From the NCBI RefSeq assembly GCF_001592825.1, contig NZ_LTZG01000032.1, forward strand, positions 124,001 through 188,000: 64,000 bases of DNA. Direction: 5' to 3'. Source of the stretch: Planococcus maritimus (lineage in GTDB: Bacteria; Bacillota; Bacilli; Bacillales_A; Planococcaceae). Position numbers and translations under genes: made by a program. The notes below the pieces were generated by a model. It saw nothing but the letters and a program-made list of their open reading frames with translations, was not told where the DNA came from and made no database searches. Position 1 is the first letter of the stretch, and every line of letters begins with the position of its first letter. This document shows, in pieces, positions 55,288-63,205 of the stretch.

Positions 55288-55313
55288 AAAAGCCCCGGCA
55301 AGCGCCGGGACCG
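55288..55313 (-). terminator. terminator of the YteA-like gene
   Basis: CCCGGC and GCCGGG arms around GCTT, then a GC pair and seven T on the minus strand, just after the stop at 55316. Confidence 0.82.
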
Positions 55314-55315
55314 AA

Positions 55316-55867
55316 TTATTTAAATTGCTCGTCTTCTTCTGCCTCATCGTCTTTATAAAAATCTTCCTGATCTTCACCCGGTTGATCTTGAGGGCCGTCT
55401 GACGAACCAAAATTCTCCACATCGTCAAAGCTGTTTTCGTAATCACGAATTCGGCCATCTTCCGTTTTTGCAGGGTGGTCGGTCGACGATCCGATAACAT
55501 CCTCTTCTGATGGCCGGCTTTCCAAGTCCAGGCTATGATCCGCGTGATCGATGCAGGTCAGCGCGGTCGGTATCGCTTCGAGTCGTTCGTACGGAATGTC
55601 TTTTCCGCATACCGCGCATTTGCCATACGTTCCTTCTTCAATGGCTTTCAAAGCAGCCACGACATCCGCATGCTCTTCTTCCTTGAATTGCTCCATCGCC
55701 ATTCCGCGTTCCTGGTCATACAAATCAGTGGCATTATCGCCAGGGTGATTATCGTAAGTGGATAGTTCGCTAGTTTCAAATTCCTCTGCATGTTCCATTC
55801 GTTCCTCGAGCGATTTTAATTGCGCTTCGAGTTGCTCCTTTAATCCTGTTAGCTGTTCGTCTGTCAT
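55316..55867 (-). CDS. YteA-type DksA/TraR zinc-finger protein
   Basis: 183 residues: an N-terminal coiled coil (LTGLKEQLEAQLKSLEERM), DNHPGDNATDLYDQERGMAM, then the DksA/TraR zinc finger CAVCGKDIPYERLEAIPTAL followed by TCIDH. The last position of the finger is His rather than Cys, as usual in this Bacillus family. A long acidic tail follows. E. coli DksA acts in the RNA polymerase secondary channel; Bacillus YteA proteins have no established role. Confidence 0.88.
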   Translation of the reverse strand: MTDEQLTGLKEQLEAQLKSLEERMEHAEEFETSELSTYDNHPGDNATDLYDQERGMAMEQFKEEEHADVVAALKAIEEGTYGKCAVCGKDIPYERLEAIPTALTCIDHADHSLDLESRPSEEDVIGSSTDHPAKTEDGRIRDYENSFDDVENFGSSDGPQDQPGEDQEDFYKDDEAEEDEQFK

Positions 55868-55944
55868 GTTGACTCCTCCTCTAAATACAAGCTTGTGCTA
55901 TATATATTGCCTGTATGGGAGAAATCAAACCTCAGGGGCACAGC

Positions 55945-56874
55945 TCAGAAATCATCGAAGCGATCCATCAAGCTCATCAAGTACTCATCCAAGCGATAAC
56001 GGACCAATTCATCTGACAAGCCGGACAAGCCGAATGCTTTCCAACCCGGATAGACTGCCGGGCTGCCGTCTAATGTGTCAATCAAAGACAATAAATCCCA
56101 ATACGGATCATAAGTAAATGATGGGCCGGCATGGCGTTCATAAGCGGCCAAAAATTCGTTGGCGACCCGTGTGCCGTAAAGTTGCGCCAAATTGACGCGG
56201 CAATGCCCGACATCGACTCCAGCCGGACCCAAGCACGTATTCACCCAATCAACGACCCCGCTAACGCGCCCAGCTTCCCATAAAATATTTCCCGGGTGAT
56301 AATCGCGGTGGATCAAGCCATACTCAACCGGCGGACCACCCGCAGCGACGATATAAAACGCGCGCATCCAATCGCCTTCTACACGCGACCACTTTGGCCG
56401 CTCGAGACGCCTTGCATCGTTGTAGGCAAAGTATTCATAAGGAAACCCTTCCGCTTTATGGCGGTGAATCTCTGCGAGCGTCTCAGCAAGGCCTTCAAGC
56501 CACGCCGCATCATACGAAGGCGGCAAAACAACCTTACCTGGTACTTTTGTCATCAAGACGGCCGGCATGCCGCATGCTTCTCCACTCTCTTCAAACGCTA
56601 GAACGCGCGGGGCGGAAATACCTGCTTTTTCGGCGAGTTCCAGACTCATTGCCTCATGCTTGGCCAAATCCGGTTCCTGATCAAGCCACTCACCTTTATG
56701 ATGCAGCCGCAACACAAGGCTTTGCCGCTCTCCGTCTTTGTTTGCGCGAATTTCATAAAGCAGTGAAGAAGTCCCGCCTTCTAAAGGGACAGCTTCTTCT
56801 AGCGCAGCTCCTGGCCATTTCAACTCGACCCAGTCGAGTGTCTGACGGGACAAGCCGCCGAATCCATTTGTCAT
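55945..56874 (-). CDS. aminoglycoside phosphotransferase (APH) family protein
   Basis: Kinase-fold protein of 309 residues. The catalytic loop is LIHRDYHPGNILWE (Asp and Asn) and the metal-binding motif is GVVDWVNTCLGPAGVDVGH. Such chromosomal APH homologues phosphorylate small metabolites or are uncharacterised; resistance to antibiotics cannot be inferred. AAAGGAG precedes the ATG. Single-gene unit. Confidence 0.85.
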   Translation of the reverse strand: MTNGFGGLSRQTLDWVELKWPGAALEEAVPLEGGTSSLLYEIRANKDGERQSLVLRLHHKGEWLDQEPDLAKHEAMSLELAEKAGISAPRVLAFEESGEACGMPAVLMTKVPGKVVLPPSYDAAWLEGLAETLAEIHRHKAEGFPYEYFAYNDARRLERPKWSRVEGDWMRAFYIVAAGGPPVEYGLIHRDYHPGNILWEAGRVSGVVDWVNTCLGPAGVDVGHCRVNLAQLYGTRVANEFLAAYERHAGPSFTYDPYWDLLSLIDTLDGSPAVYPGWKAFGLSGLSDELVRYRLDEYLMSLMDRFDDF

Positions 56875-57070
56875 TCTTGCCGCTCCTTTCAGCCTATCTA
56901 GTGCTTTCAGTGTACCATGAAAAAACGCCTACTCCAGCTTTTTGATATGCGCTATCCCAAAATTCCGGAAGCGTTTACGGGGAGGCCAGAAGGGTATGGT
57001 TTCCTACAATGATTTTTCAACTTAACAGGTGAATTTCCTGCATTGAATAGACTGAAGGAGCTGACGTTAC

Positions 57071-58399
57071 ATGAAAGTGAAGCACCCGATCCCGAAAGCA
57101 AAAGAATTGGACAATACTCTATCCCTTCTCGGTGAAGGATTTGATTTCCTGCCTGGCCGCCGCAAAGAGCTGGGCTCGGATATTTTTGAAACCCGCCTGA
57201 TGGGGAAAAAGGTCGTGTGCATGGCCGGCGAGGAAGCCGCTGAACTGTTCCACAATAACGATTACTTCAAACGCAGCGGTGCAGCGCCGCTTCCACTTGA
57301 ACAAACGCTATTCGGGCGCGGTGCGGTCCATGGACGCGACGGCGAAGACCATCATCAGCAAAAGCGCATGTTCCTGTCGATGATGACACCTGAGCGATTA
57401 GAAGACTCCAAGCGCATGATGATCCAAGAACTCGACGCCAAAGCTGAACAATGGCAGCACATGGACGAAGTCGTCTTATTGGATGAAATCGAAGAAATCT
57501 TCACGCGCTCGATGATTCATTGGGCTGGCCTGCCAATGAAAGAAAGCGAAGTCAAGCAGCGCACATGGGAACTTGTTACGATGGTCGATTCGTTTGGCCT
57601 CACCGAAGGCCGCTACCTCGAAGGCATGAAAGCGCGTAATGCGCACGAAGATTGGCTGAAGAAAATCATCAAGCAAATTCGTAAAGGCGAATACAATCCG
57701 CCAGCGTACACAGCAGCGTATATCGTCGCCCATCACCGCACGCCAAACGGCAAACTGCTCGACCTCGAGACAGCAGCTGTCGATTTGAACAACGCTTACC
57801 GCCCGATGATCGCGACGGCTTACTTTATCGTCTTCGGTGTCATGGCAATGAACGAAAATCCGGCCACACGCGAAAAACTGCAGGCTGACGAAAACCATTA
57901 CAGCCACAATTTCGCCCAAGAAGTGCGGCGCTATTATCCATTCGCCCCCGTCATGGCAGCGATTGCCAAAAAAGATTTCGACTGGAACGGCGTCCAGTTC
58001 AAAAAAGATATGCGCGTCATCCTGGATCTTTACGGCACGAACCATCATCCCGATTCCTGGGACAATGCCGACGAATTCATCCCAGAACGTTTCAGCACAT
58101 GGGACGGCAGCCCGTTTTCTTTCATTCCGCAAGGCGGCGGCGACCATCATACCGGACACCGCTGTGCGGGTGAATGGATGACGGTCATGTATATGCAGTC
58201 GATTTTTAAGTATTTTGCAGAGAACCTGGAATACAACGTGCCTGAACAGGACTTGTCCTACGATATGTCCCGCATGCCGACGATGCCAAAAAGCCGCTTG
58301 ATCCTGAAAGACGTGCAAAAACTGAAAAACCGCCCAGATAATGTGTTCTATCACGAACAAAAGAACACGACGGTGCAATCAGGTTGCCCATTTCATTGA
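57071..58399 (+). CDS. CYP152 fatty-acid peroxygenase/decarboxylase-type cytochrome P450
   Basis: Hydrogen-peroxide-using P450 of 442 residues. The haem ligand is Cys365 in HRCAGEW, and the carboxylate-binding Arg-Pro pair is Arg244-Pro245 (NNAYRPMI), typical of CYP152. At the position that is Gln85 in P450 BSbeta (hydroxylase) and His85 in OleT (alkene-forming decarboxylase) this protein has His87 (LFGRGAVHGRDG), with Phe81 also kept. It may therefore make terminal alkenes as well as hydroxy acids. AAGGAG precedes the ATG. It stands alone and ends at a terminator. Confidence 0.93.
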   Translation: MKVKHPIPKAKELDNTLSLLGEGFDFLPGRRKELGSDIFETRLMGKKVVCMAGEEAAELFHNNDYFKRSGAAPLPLEQTLFGRGAVHGRDGEDHHQQKRMFLSMMTPERLEDSKRMMIQELDAKAEQWQHMDEVVLLDEIEEIFTRSMIHWAGLPMKESEVKQRTWELVTMVDSFGLTEGRYLEGMKARNAHEDWLKKIIKQIRKGEYNPPAYTAAYIVAHHRTPNGKLLDLETAAVDLNNAYRPMIATAYFIVFGVMAMNENPATREKLQADENHYSHNFAQEVRRYYPFAPVMAAIAKKDFDWNGVQFKKDMRVILDLYGTNHHPDSWDNADEFIPERFSTWDGSPFSFIPQGGGDHHTGHRCAGEWMTVMYMQSIFKYFAENLEYNVPEQDLSYDMSRMPTMPKSRLILKDVQKLKNRPDNVFYHEQKNTTVQSGCPFH

Positions 58400-58408
58400 T
58401 CATGAAAG

Positions 58409-58437
58409 GCTAGAGATTCTGTCTCTAGCTTTTTTTA
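58409..58437 (+). terminator. terminator of the CYP152 gene
   Basis: GCTAGAGA and TCTCTAGC arms with a short loop, then seven T. Confidence 0.88.
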
Positions 58438-58551
58438 TTTGCTGGAAAAGAAGAGAGCGAGGGTTTGCTTGTGGAATCATTCCAGTTCATTAGTTGAGCT
58501 TCATTTTGGGAGCCGCCACCGGGCTTTGGGGTAGTTCGGCTTCCGTACCCA

Positions 58552-58579
58552 GTTGCCGGCTAGCGGGGGAATCGCTTCC
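58552..58579 (+). repeat. 28-base direct repeat, copy 1
   Basis: Begins GTTGCCGGCTAGCGG and ends with GGAATCGCTTCC, which is itself a small dyad (GGAA-TCGC-TTCC). Identical to 58800-58827, 248 bases away, with looser similarity for about 20 bases upstream (TTCGGCTTCC against TTCTGCTTTT). Confidence 0.8.
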
Positions 58580-58799
58580 AGGCACAAGTTTGAAGCAGCT
58601 AGTGAGTGTTTGCGTGACCACCTATTTCGCTATTCGATTCGGGTTTCATTTTTAATATTCGCCGTCGAACTTTGGGTTGGCCTCTCGCAGTAAGCCAAGA
58701 AGGACACTTGTCTTACCGCTTCGGCTCACCCCTTTACGCTCGGCGGCTAAGGGATTTCGTTGAGTGAAGCGTGTTTAGGCAGTTCTGCTTTTGTAGTCC

Positions 58800-58827
58800 G
58801 TTGCCGGCTAGCGGGGGAATCGCTTCC
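58800..58827 (+). repeat. 28-base direct repeat, copy 2
   Basis: Exact second copy of the unit at 58552-58579. Confidence 0.8.
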
Positions 58828-59008
58828 CGGGATGCAGCGTCTGGCACATTGGTGCTTCAGCAAAAACTTTGTTGGTGGATCAGAACTAACTAGCCTCTCT
58901 AGACCAAAGATAACTTGAGCTACAAAACATGAAGCATTTCTTCATTTTCTATCGAGTGGACAGAAGAAGTTTTCTTCCCCTTTAAAACTAGAGACGGAGT
59001 GGAAGGGG

Positions 59009-59094
59009 GCGACTCCGGGAGGAATAGCGAGACAATTGAGACCCTGCAGGAGCGCAGCGACGAAGCGGCTCAATGCGAGCCCTCCGGAAAGCGT
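59009..59094. repeat. Bacillales-type intergenic repeat, copy 2
   Basis: Shares with 50406-50515 the ordered blocks CGACTCC, AGCGAGAC, GAGACCCTGCA, GGAGCGCAGCGAC, GCGGCT, GCGAGCCC and GGAAAGCG. The ends TCCGGGAGG and CCCTCCGGA are partly complementary, so a transcript could fold back. Confidence 0.7.
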
Positions 59095-59199
59095 CCTCCT
59101 GAAACGCAGTCGAAAAGCGGAAGCTTTTCTACTTACTCCTTCACATAGTTAAATGTATGACCCGCAACTTGAAGATGCTATTCCCTAACAAACCAACAA

Positions 59200-59228
59200 T
59201 TGACAGAACCGCCCCCATCTTATACGAT
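59200..59228 (+). promoter_or_regulatory. sigma-A promoter of queF
   Basis: TTGACA and TACGAT separated by exactly 17 bases, ending about 30 bases before the preQ1 aptamer. Confidence 0.75.
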
Positions 59229-59257
59229 AAAGCAGGAAATTAAATAACCCGGCAACG

Positions 59258-59340
59258 GGAGAGGTTCATAGCATTCCACCCTCTATAAAAAACTATGGAT
59301 TTTGAAATCAAGCCGAATCCACATGCGATTCGGCTTTTCG
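59258..59340 (+). promoter_or_regulatory. preQ1-I riboswitch with terminator
   Basis: The aptamer at 59258-59297 has the class I layout: stem strand AGAGG, TTCATAGC loop, complementary CCCTCT, then the A-rich tail ATAAAAAACTA that forms the pseudoknot. A terminator follows (AAGCCGAATC and GATTCGGCTT at 59310-59319 and 59327-59336, then TTCGTTT). PreQ1 should shut down transcription of queF and the transporter gene. Confidence 0.93.
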
Positions 59341-59399
59341 TTTGTCCGCATTTTTTATAGCTCTCCCCCAGCCGGCCCACTTAAAAGGAGGCCAACACC

Positions 59400-59894
59400 A
59401 TGGCAGGAAGAAACGAAGAGACACTCGAGCATCTGTCTTTGCTCGGCAACCAGAACACACGCTACAAATTCGAATACGACCCAGGCATTCTAGAAGCGAT
59501 CGACAATCTCCACCCGCGCGATTACTTCGTCAAATTCAATTGCCCGGAATTCACTTCGCTGTGCCCGCAAACCGGCCAGCCGGATTTTGCGACGATTTAC
59601 TTGAGCTTCATTCCCGATAAGAAACTCGTTGAAAGCAAAGCGCTGAAGCTCTATTTGTTCAGCTTCCGCAACCACGGCGATTTCCATGAAGACGTCGTCA
59701 ATATCATCATGAACGACTTGATCGAACTGCTCGACCCCCGCTATATCGAAGTATGGGGCAAGTTCACTCCGCGCGGCGGCTTGTCGATCGATCCGTATAC
59801 GAACTACGGCAAGCCCGGCACAAAATACGAAGAAATGGCGACGTACCGGATGATGAACCACGACATGAACCCGGAAACGATCACCAACCGATAA
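59400..59894 (+). CDS. queF: NADPH-dependent preQ0 reductase (7-cyano-7-deazaguanine reductase)
   Basis: Reduces the nitrile of preQ0 to the amine preQ1 in queuosine synthesis. The 164-residue short (unimodular) type, with nucleophile Cys55 and Asp62 in [11 protein letters not shown], the QueF motif [20 protein letters not shown] and the C-terminal [17 protein letters not shown] precedes the ATG. Located behind a preQ1 riboswitch and followed after 12 bases by the precursor transporter gene. queC, queD and queE are not in the window. Confidence 0.97.
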   Translation: MAGRNEETLEHLSLLGNQNTRYKFEYDPGILEAIDNLHPRDYFVKFNCPEFTSLCPQTGQPDFATIYLSFIPDKKLVESKALKLYLFSFRNHGDFHEDVVNIIMNDLIELLDPRYIEVWGKFTPRGGLSIDPYTNYGKPGTKYEEMATYRMMNHDMNPETITNR

Positions 59895-59906
59895 GGGGAA
59901 GCGGCC

Positions 59907-60536
59907 ATGTTACTTTATTTAAACGGCGCTTTTGTCGGCCTGCTCATCCTGTCGAATATCCTAGCGGTCAAACTATTCTCGATCAGTGAATGGGCCGTGC
60001 TGCCGGCCGCGGTCATCGTCTACGTTTTTACGTTTCCCATCACTGACACGATTGCGGAAGTATATGGCAAAGAAGCCGCGCGCCAAACGGTCATGGCTGG
60101 GTTTATCACGCAACTCGCCGCCCTGGCGTTCATCTTTGCGGCGATCCACTTGCCGTCTGCGCCATTTTTTGCGGACCAGCAAGCGTTCGAGTCGATTTTC
60201 TCGGCCGGCTTCCGGGTGACGCTCGCAAGTTTGGTATCGTATTTCATCAGCCAAAACCTGGACGTCTCGATTTTCCATAAATTAAAAGCACGCAATGGTG
60301 AATCGAAATTATGGCTGCGCAATAATGCATCGACGATGATCAGCCAATTGGCCGATACGTCCATTTTTATCACGATCGCTTTTTATGGGACGATGCCGCT
60401 ATCGGCGCTAACCGCGATGATTGTAACCCAGTATCTATTTAAATGGGCAGTCGCTGCAGCGGATACCCCACTTGTTTACTTGCTCGTCAAACTCGCGCGC
60501 CGCTCCAAAACAAGCACCCAAAAAAGCTTTGCTTAA
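59907..60536 (+). CDS. queuosine precursor transporter (YhhQ/VUT family)
   Basis: 209 residues with about six membrane segments; DUF165/YhhQ family. FPITDTIAEVYGKEAAR and SQNLDVSIFHKLKARNG, with LRNNASTMISQLADT, are the signatures. YhhQ of E. coli imports preQ0/preQ1. The queF operon and riboswitch support the same substrate here. AAGGGG precedes the ATG. Confidence 0.93.
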   Translation: MLLYLNGAFVGLLILSNILAVKLFSISEWAVLPAAVIVYVFTFPITDTIAEVYGKEAARQTVMAGFITQLAALAFIFAAIHLPSAPFFADQQAFESIFSAGFRVTLASLVSYFISQNLDVSIFHKLKARNGESKLWLRNNASTMISQLADTSIFITIAFYGTMPLSALTAMIVTQYLFKWAVAAADTPLVYLLVKLARRSKTSTQKSFA

Positions 60537-60555
60537 TGAATAAAATCCACGCGCA

Positions 60556-60594
60556 GAAAAGCCGCCGGCCCTCAACATGGCCGGCGGCTTTTCG
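60556..60594. terminator. bidirectional terminator
   Basis: GAAAAGCCGCCGGCC and GGCCGGCGGCTTTTC arms with an eight-base loop, between the transporter and the convergent EEP gene. Confidence 0.9.
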
Positions 60595-60597
60595 TAT

Positions 60598-61446
60598 TTA
60601 TATTTTTTGTTTAGCTGGCAGGACTGCAGGCACGAGGATGGCAGTTGAGACCTTTTTCTGTGTCCAGACCAGTTCTGCGGTGATCGGCAAATGGTCCGAC
60701 ACCGCCGTTTCCATTGTTTCGACCTCCCGCACGTCAAAACCATGGTCAGCAAAAAGATAATCGATGCGCGTCATCGGCTTGAACGATTCACCTGTTTCAG
60801 GATTTTCAAAAGGAGACGGATACGTATAGGCGTCGCCCCGTTTGGTTTTCAAGAAGACATCCGTCATGAGGTGATGAAGATGGCTCAAGTGGCGGTGTGT
60901 CGGCGGCGCATTGAAATCCCCCGCAAGGATTTTCGGGAAATGGCTTTTGCCGGCAATCTCCAATATTTCTGCAACGCTCATTTCAAGCTCTTCGTCTTTC
61001 AACGCTAGATGGGTATTCAATACTTTGAGGTACGTGCTCCCGACTTCAATCACAGTTTCAAGAACGCCTCGCTGCTCATTATTGTAGTCGTCGGTGATGA
61101 CTTGCGTCAAAAAATGGTTTTCTGCATATTTGATAGGATAAATGCTTAACGTCGCATTGCCGTATTGGCGATTCGGGCGTTCCGGATCATCTGGCGCTTG
61201 ATTCAAGTTGGCGCCATACGCCGCGTACATTCCAAGCCTTTCGGCAAGCCATTCGACTTGGTCCATGTAAAAACTGCGAGCTGAAAAATAACGGTCGACT
61301 TCCTGGAGGGCTACAATGGTAGCGCCTGATGCTTCGATCACTTGTGCCGTTCTTTCTAAATCTACTTGGCCATCCATTCCCATTCCGTGGGCAATATTGA
61401 ACGACATTACTTTCACTGTTGGTGTCCTGCTGGCGTCGCCGTGCAT
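60598..61446 (-). CDS. endonuclease/exonuclease/phosphatase family hydrolase, copy 1
   Basis: 282-residue EEP-fold metal-dependent hydrolase. Motifs in order: VMSFNIAHG, ALQEVDR (metal Glu), LNTHLALKDEE, LAGDFNAPP, RIDYLFAD and VSDHLPI (catalytic His). No signal peptide. Such proteins cleave phosphodiesters or phosphomonoesters; substrate not known. AAAGGAG precedes the ATG. The C-terminus extends about 25 residues beyond copy 2. It is a tandem paralogue of the next gene. Confidence 0.9.
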   Translation of the reverse strand: MHGDASRTPTVKVMSFNIAHGMGMDGQVDLERTAQVIEASGATIVALQEVDRYFSARSFYMDQVEWLAERLGMYAAYGANLNQAPDDPERPNRQYGNATLSIYPIKYAENHFLTQVITDDYNNEQRGVLETVIEVGSTYLKVLNTHLALKDEELEMSVAEILEIAGKSHFPKILAGDFNAPPTHRHLSHLHHLMTDVFLKTKRGDAYTYPSPFENPETGESFKPMTRIDYLFADHGFDVREVETMETAVSDHLPITAELVWTQKKVSTAILVPAVLPAKQKI

Positions 61447-61542
61447 GAGACCATCTCCTTTTCAGGTTGAAACGAATCAGTGGCAGCTGCAATTGTCCTC
61501 TTAATTATAGCAGGCACGGCGCTTTTCTAAGTTAAAAACAGG

Positions 61543-62298
61543 TTAAAAAATGTTATAGTTTTGTAAATTTCTGATTTTTGCCACAATTGGTACGTGATCT
61601 GATGCCTCGCTTTGGATCGTCCAGGCTTCTAACGACTCAAAATGGTTACTGTGGAAAATATAATCGATTTTTTTGCCGTGATCCCCCTGCTTTTTATACG
61701 TGTCTGGATAAGGGCCAGCGCCAAATGCATTGTGAAAATGCTTTGAGAATCGCTGAATATGCTTCGTCGATGGCGACGCATTAAAATCCCCCACCAGTAG
61801 TTGAGGCAGCGGGTTGCTGGTTGTAATCGCAAGAATTTCTGTCAAATTACGATCCACTTCTTCGTCAATCAGCGATAGATGCGTATTGTAAAAAGAAAAT
61901 CGCCGCCCTGCCACTTCAATGACCGCTTCAAGCATCCCGCGCGGCTCGAAATCTTCCGGGTGTGTTTCGACAGCGCTTAAATCATGGTTTTTAGAGGCAA
62001 TAATCGGATGACAGCTCAAGATAGCGTTGCCGTATTCACGCTTCGGCCGAGCGCCCCCGGCTCCCCTGTCGATCAAATTCGGCCCATACGCCATTTCCAT
62101 GCCAAGCCGGTTGGACAGCCATTTGGCCTGGTCCAAAAATTTGCTGCGCGAGGAAAAGTTACGGTCCACTTCTTGTAAACCGGCAATATCCGCTCTCCCC
62201 TGTTCAATGGCCTGTGCTGTCAATTCAAGGTCCAGTTCGCCGTCAATTCGTTTTCCTGAGGCAATATTAAAGCTCATCACGGTCAGCATCTTCCTCAC
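61543..62298 (-). CDS. endonuclease/exonuclease/phosphatase family hydrolase, copy 2
   Basis: 251-residue paralogue of the preceding protein, with the same motifs: VMSFNIASG, GLQEVDR, YNTHLSLIDEE, LVGDFNASP, KIDYIFHS and ASDHVPI. GTG at 62298 or ATG at 62289 are both possible starts; the ribosome site (GGTGGGG/GTGAGG) does not decide. The 96-base gap to copy 1 holds a TATAAT -10 element at 61504-61509 (minus strand), so copy 1 probably has its own promoter. Confidence 0.9.
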   Translation of the reverse strand: MRKMLTVMSFNIASGKRIDGELDLELTAQAIEQGRADIAGLQEVDRNFSSRSKFLDQAKWLSNRLGMEMAYGPNLIDRGAGGARPKREYGNAILSCHPIIASKNHDLSAVETHPEDFEPRGMLEAVIEVAGRRFSFYNTHLSLIDEEVDRNLTEILAITTSNPLPQLLVGDFNASPSTKHIQRFSKHFHNAFGAGPYPDTYKKQGDHGKKIDYIFHSNHFESLEAWTIQSEASDHVPIVAKIRNLQNYNIF

Positions 62299-62351
62299 CC
62301 CACCATCCTCATTGTATTTAACTTCTATTCCCTTGCTTTTCCAAACGAAAC

Positions 62352-62377
62352 GAAAAAAGACCCGCTAAGGCGGGCCT
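62352..62377 (-). terminator. terminator of the MerR-TipAS gene
   Basis: GGCCCGC and GCGGGTC arms (one G-U pair) around CTTA, then six T on the minus strand. Confidence 0.85.
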
Positions 62378-62381
62378 GCTG

Positions 62382-63143
62382 TTATTCATTGTGCTGATCG
62401 GTGTACGCAATAATCGCATTGCGCAAATACTGCGCTGCCCCTTCACCAGCTCTTTCATAATAAGCTGCAAAGCGCTCATCTGCCACATACATCTCCGCTA
62501 GGCCGGCATGTGCTTTGGGATCGTAACTGCCCCATGTAAACCCGAGCCATTGCCGGTGCAAATCGGCTACTTCCTGACCCGCAGCCCCCGCCGGTTCGCC
62601 TTCTGGTAGCGCGTGTTCCAGCTTGTCGAGGATTTCTTGCTCGAGGCGCTTGAACGCTTCATATTGTTCTTGGCCCATCCCGAGCATCTTGGCGTTGGAG
62701 CGGTCGACTTCCGCGTCGCCGTATTTCTCGCGGATTTCTGTTCCGTATGCCGCTTCATTGTCCTTGATCAGCTGCCGTTTGAATCCTTCGAACTTTTCAT
62801 GATCTGCCATATGGCTCTCTCCTTTTTTTGTGGAAATGGTCTTTTCCACATTAATGATCAAAAGGTCCAGGCGGCTGCGTTCTTCAAGCAATTGTTCCCG
62901 CTGCCTGATCAATGCTTCCGTTTCATCAAAATCCGGGTCGTCCAGAAGCTTTGCGATCTCTTGCAGCCCAAACCCAAGCTCCCGGTAAAATAAGATGAGC
63001 TGCAGGCGATCGATTTCTGCACTTCCATATACCCGGTAGCCCGATTCGTTTTTCTGCGGTATCAGCAAGCCGATTGAATCGTAATAACGTAAAGTACGTG
63101 CGCTGACGCCGGCAAGCGAAGCCAGTTTTTGCACTGTATACAT
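62382..63143 (-). CDS. MerR family regulator with TipAS domain (Mta-like)
   Basis: 253 residues: MerR winged-helix domain (1-70, YTVQKLASLAGVSARTLRYYDSIG), a dimerisation coiled coil (about 75-110) and a C-terminal TipAS antibiotic-recognition domain (about 120-250, HRQWLGFTWGSYDPKAHAGLAEMYV). B. subtilis Mta of this type activates multidrug-efflux genes. The ATG at 63143 follows AGGAGG; the in-frame ATG at 63206 lies upstream of the promoter. The adjacent ABC ATPase gene ends in the promoter region, so a functional link is possible but unproven. Confidence 0.93.
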   Translation of the reverse strand: MYTVQKLASLAGVSARTLRYYDSIGLLIPQKNESGYRVYGSAEIDRLQLILFYRELGFGLQEIAKLLDDPDFDETEALIRQREQLLEERSRLDLLIINVEKTISTKKGESHMADHEKFEGFKRQLIKDNEAAYGTEIREKYGDAEVDRSNAKMLGMGQEQYEAFKRLEQEILDKLEHALPEGEPAGAAGQEVADLHRQWLGFTWGSYDPKAHAGLAEMYVADERFAAYYERAGEGAAQYLRNAIIAYTDQHNE

Positions 63144-63165
63144 GCCGCCACCTCCTGATGACTCC

Positions 63166-63196
63166 ATCTTAAACCTTGACGCAACGTCAAGGTCAA
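63166..63196 (-). promoter_or_regulatory. MerR-type promoter with 19-base spacer and dyad operator
   Basis: Minus-strand TTGACC (63196-63191) and TAAGAT (63171-63166) are 19 bases apart, the over-long spacing typical of MerR-controlled promoters. The spacer contains the dyad CCTTGACGCAACGTCAAGG (63174-63192, arms of eight with three between). The downstream gene is the regulator itself, so autoregulation is expected. Confidence 0.82.
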
Positions 63197-63205
63197 GAAG
63201 AAACA

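Larger units (their letters stand above)
58438..59199. other. repeat-rich gene-free region
   Basis: About 760 bases with no gene that has a ribosome site. It contains two copies of a 28-base direct repeat, a hairpin pairing GTAAG-c-CAAG with CTTG-t-CTTAC at about 58690-58716, and a copy of the Bacillales-type intergenic repeat at its right end. GC content is higher than a usual intergenic stretch. Frames on both strands are broken and have no start signals. Confidence 0.65.

Noticed and set aside
55945-56874. Aminoglycoside resistance gene
   Set aside because: The APH fold is common in chromosomal metabolite kinases and nothing in the sequence or neighbourhood indicates drug resistance.
57476-58378. 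Minus-strand frame of 300 codons opposite the CYP152 gene
   Set aside because: Long but antisense to a clear P450; rich in His, Phe and Arg as expected from reverse translation, with no ribosome site.
58438-59199. CRISPR array
   Set aside because: Only two exact copies of the 28-base unit, 248 bases apart, without regular spacers or cas genes.
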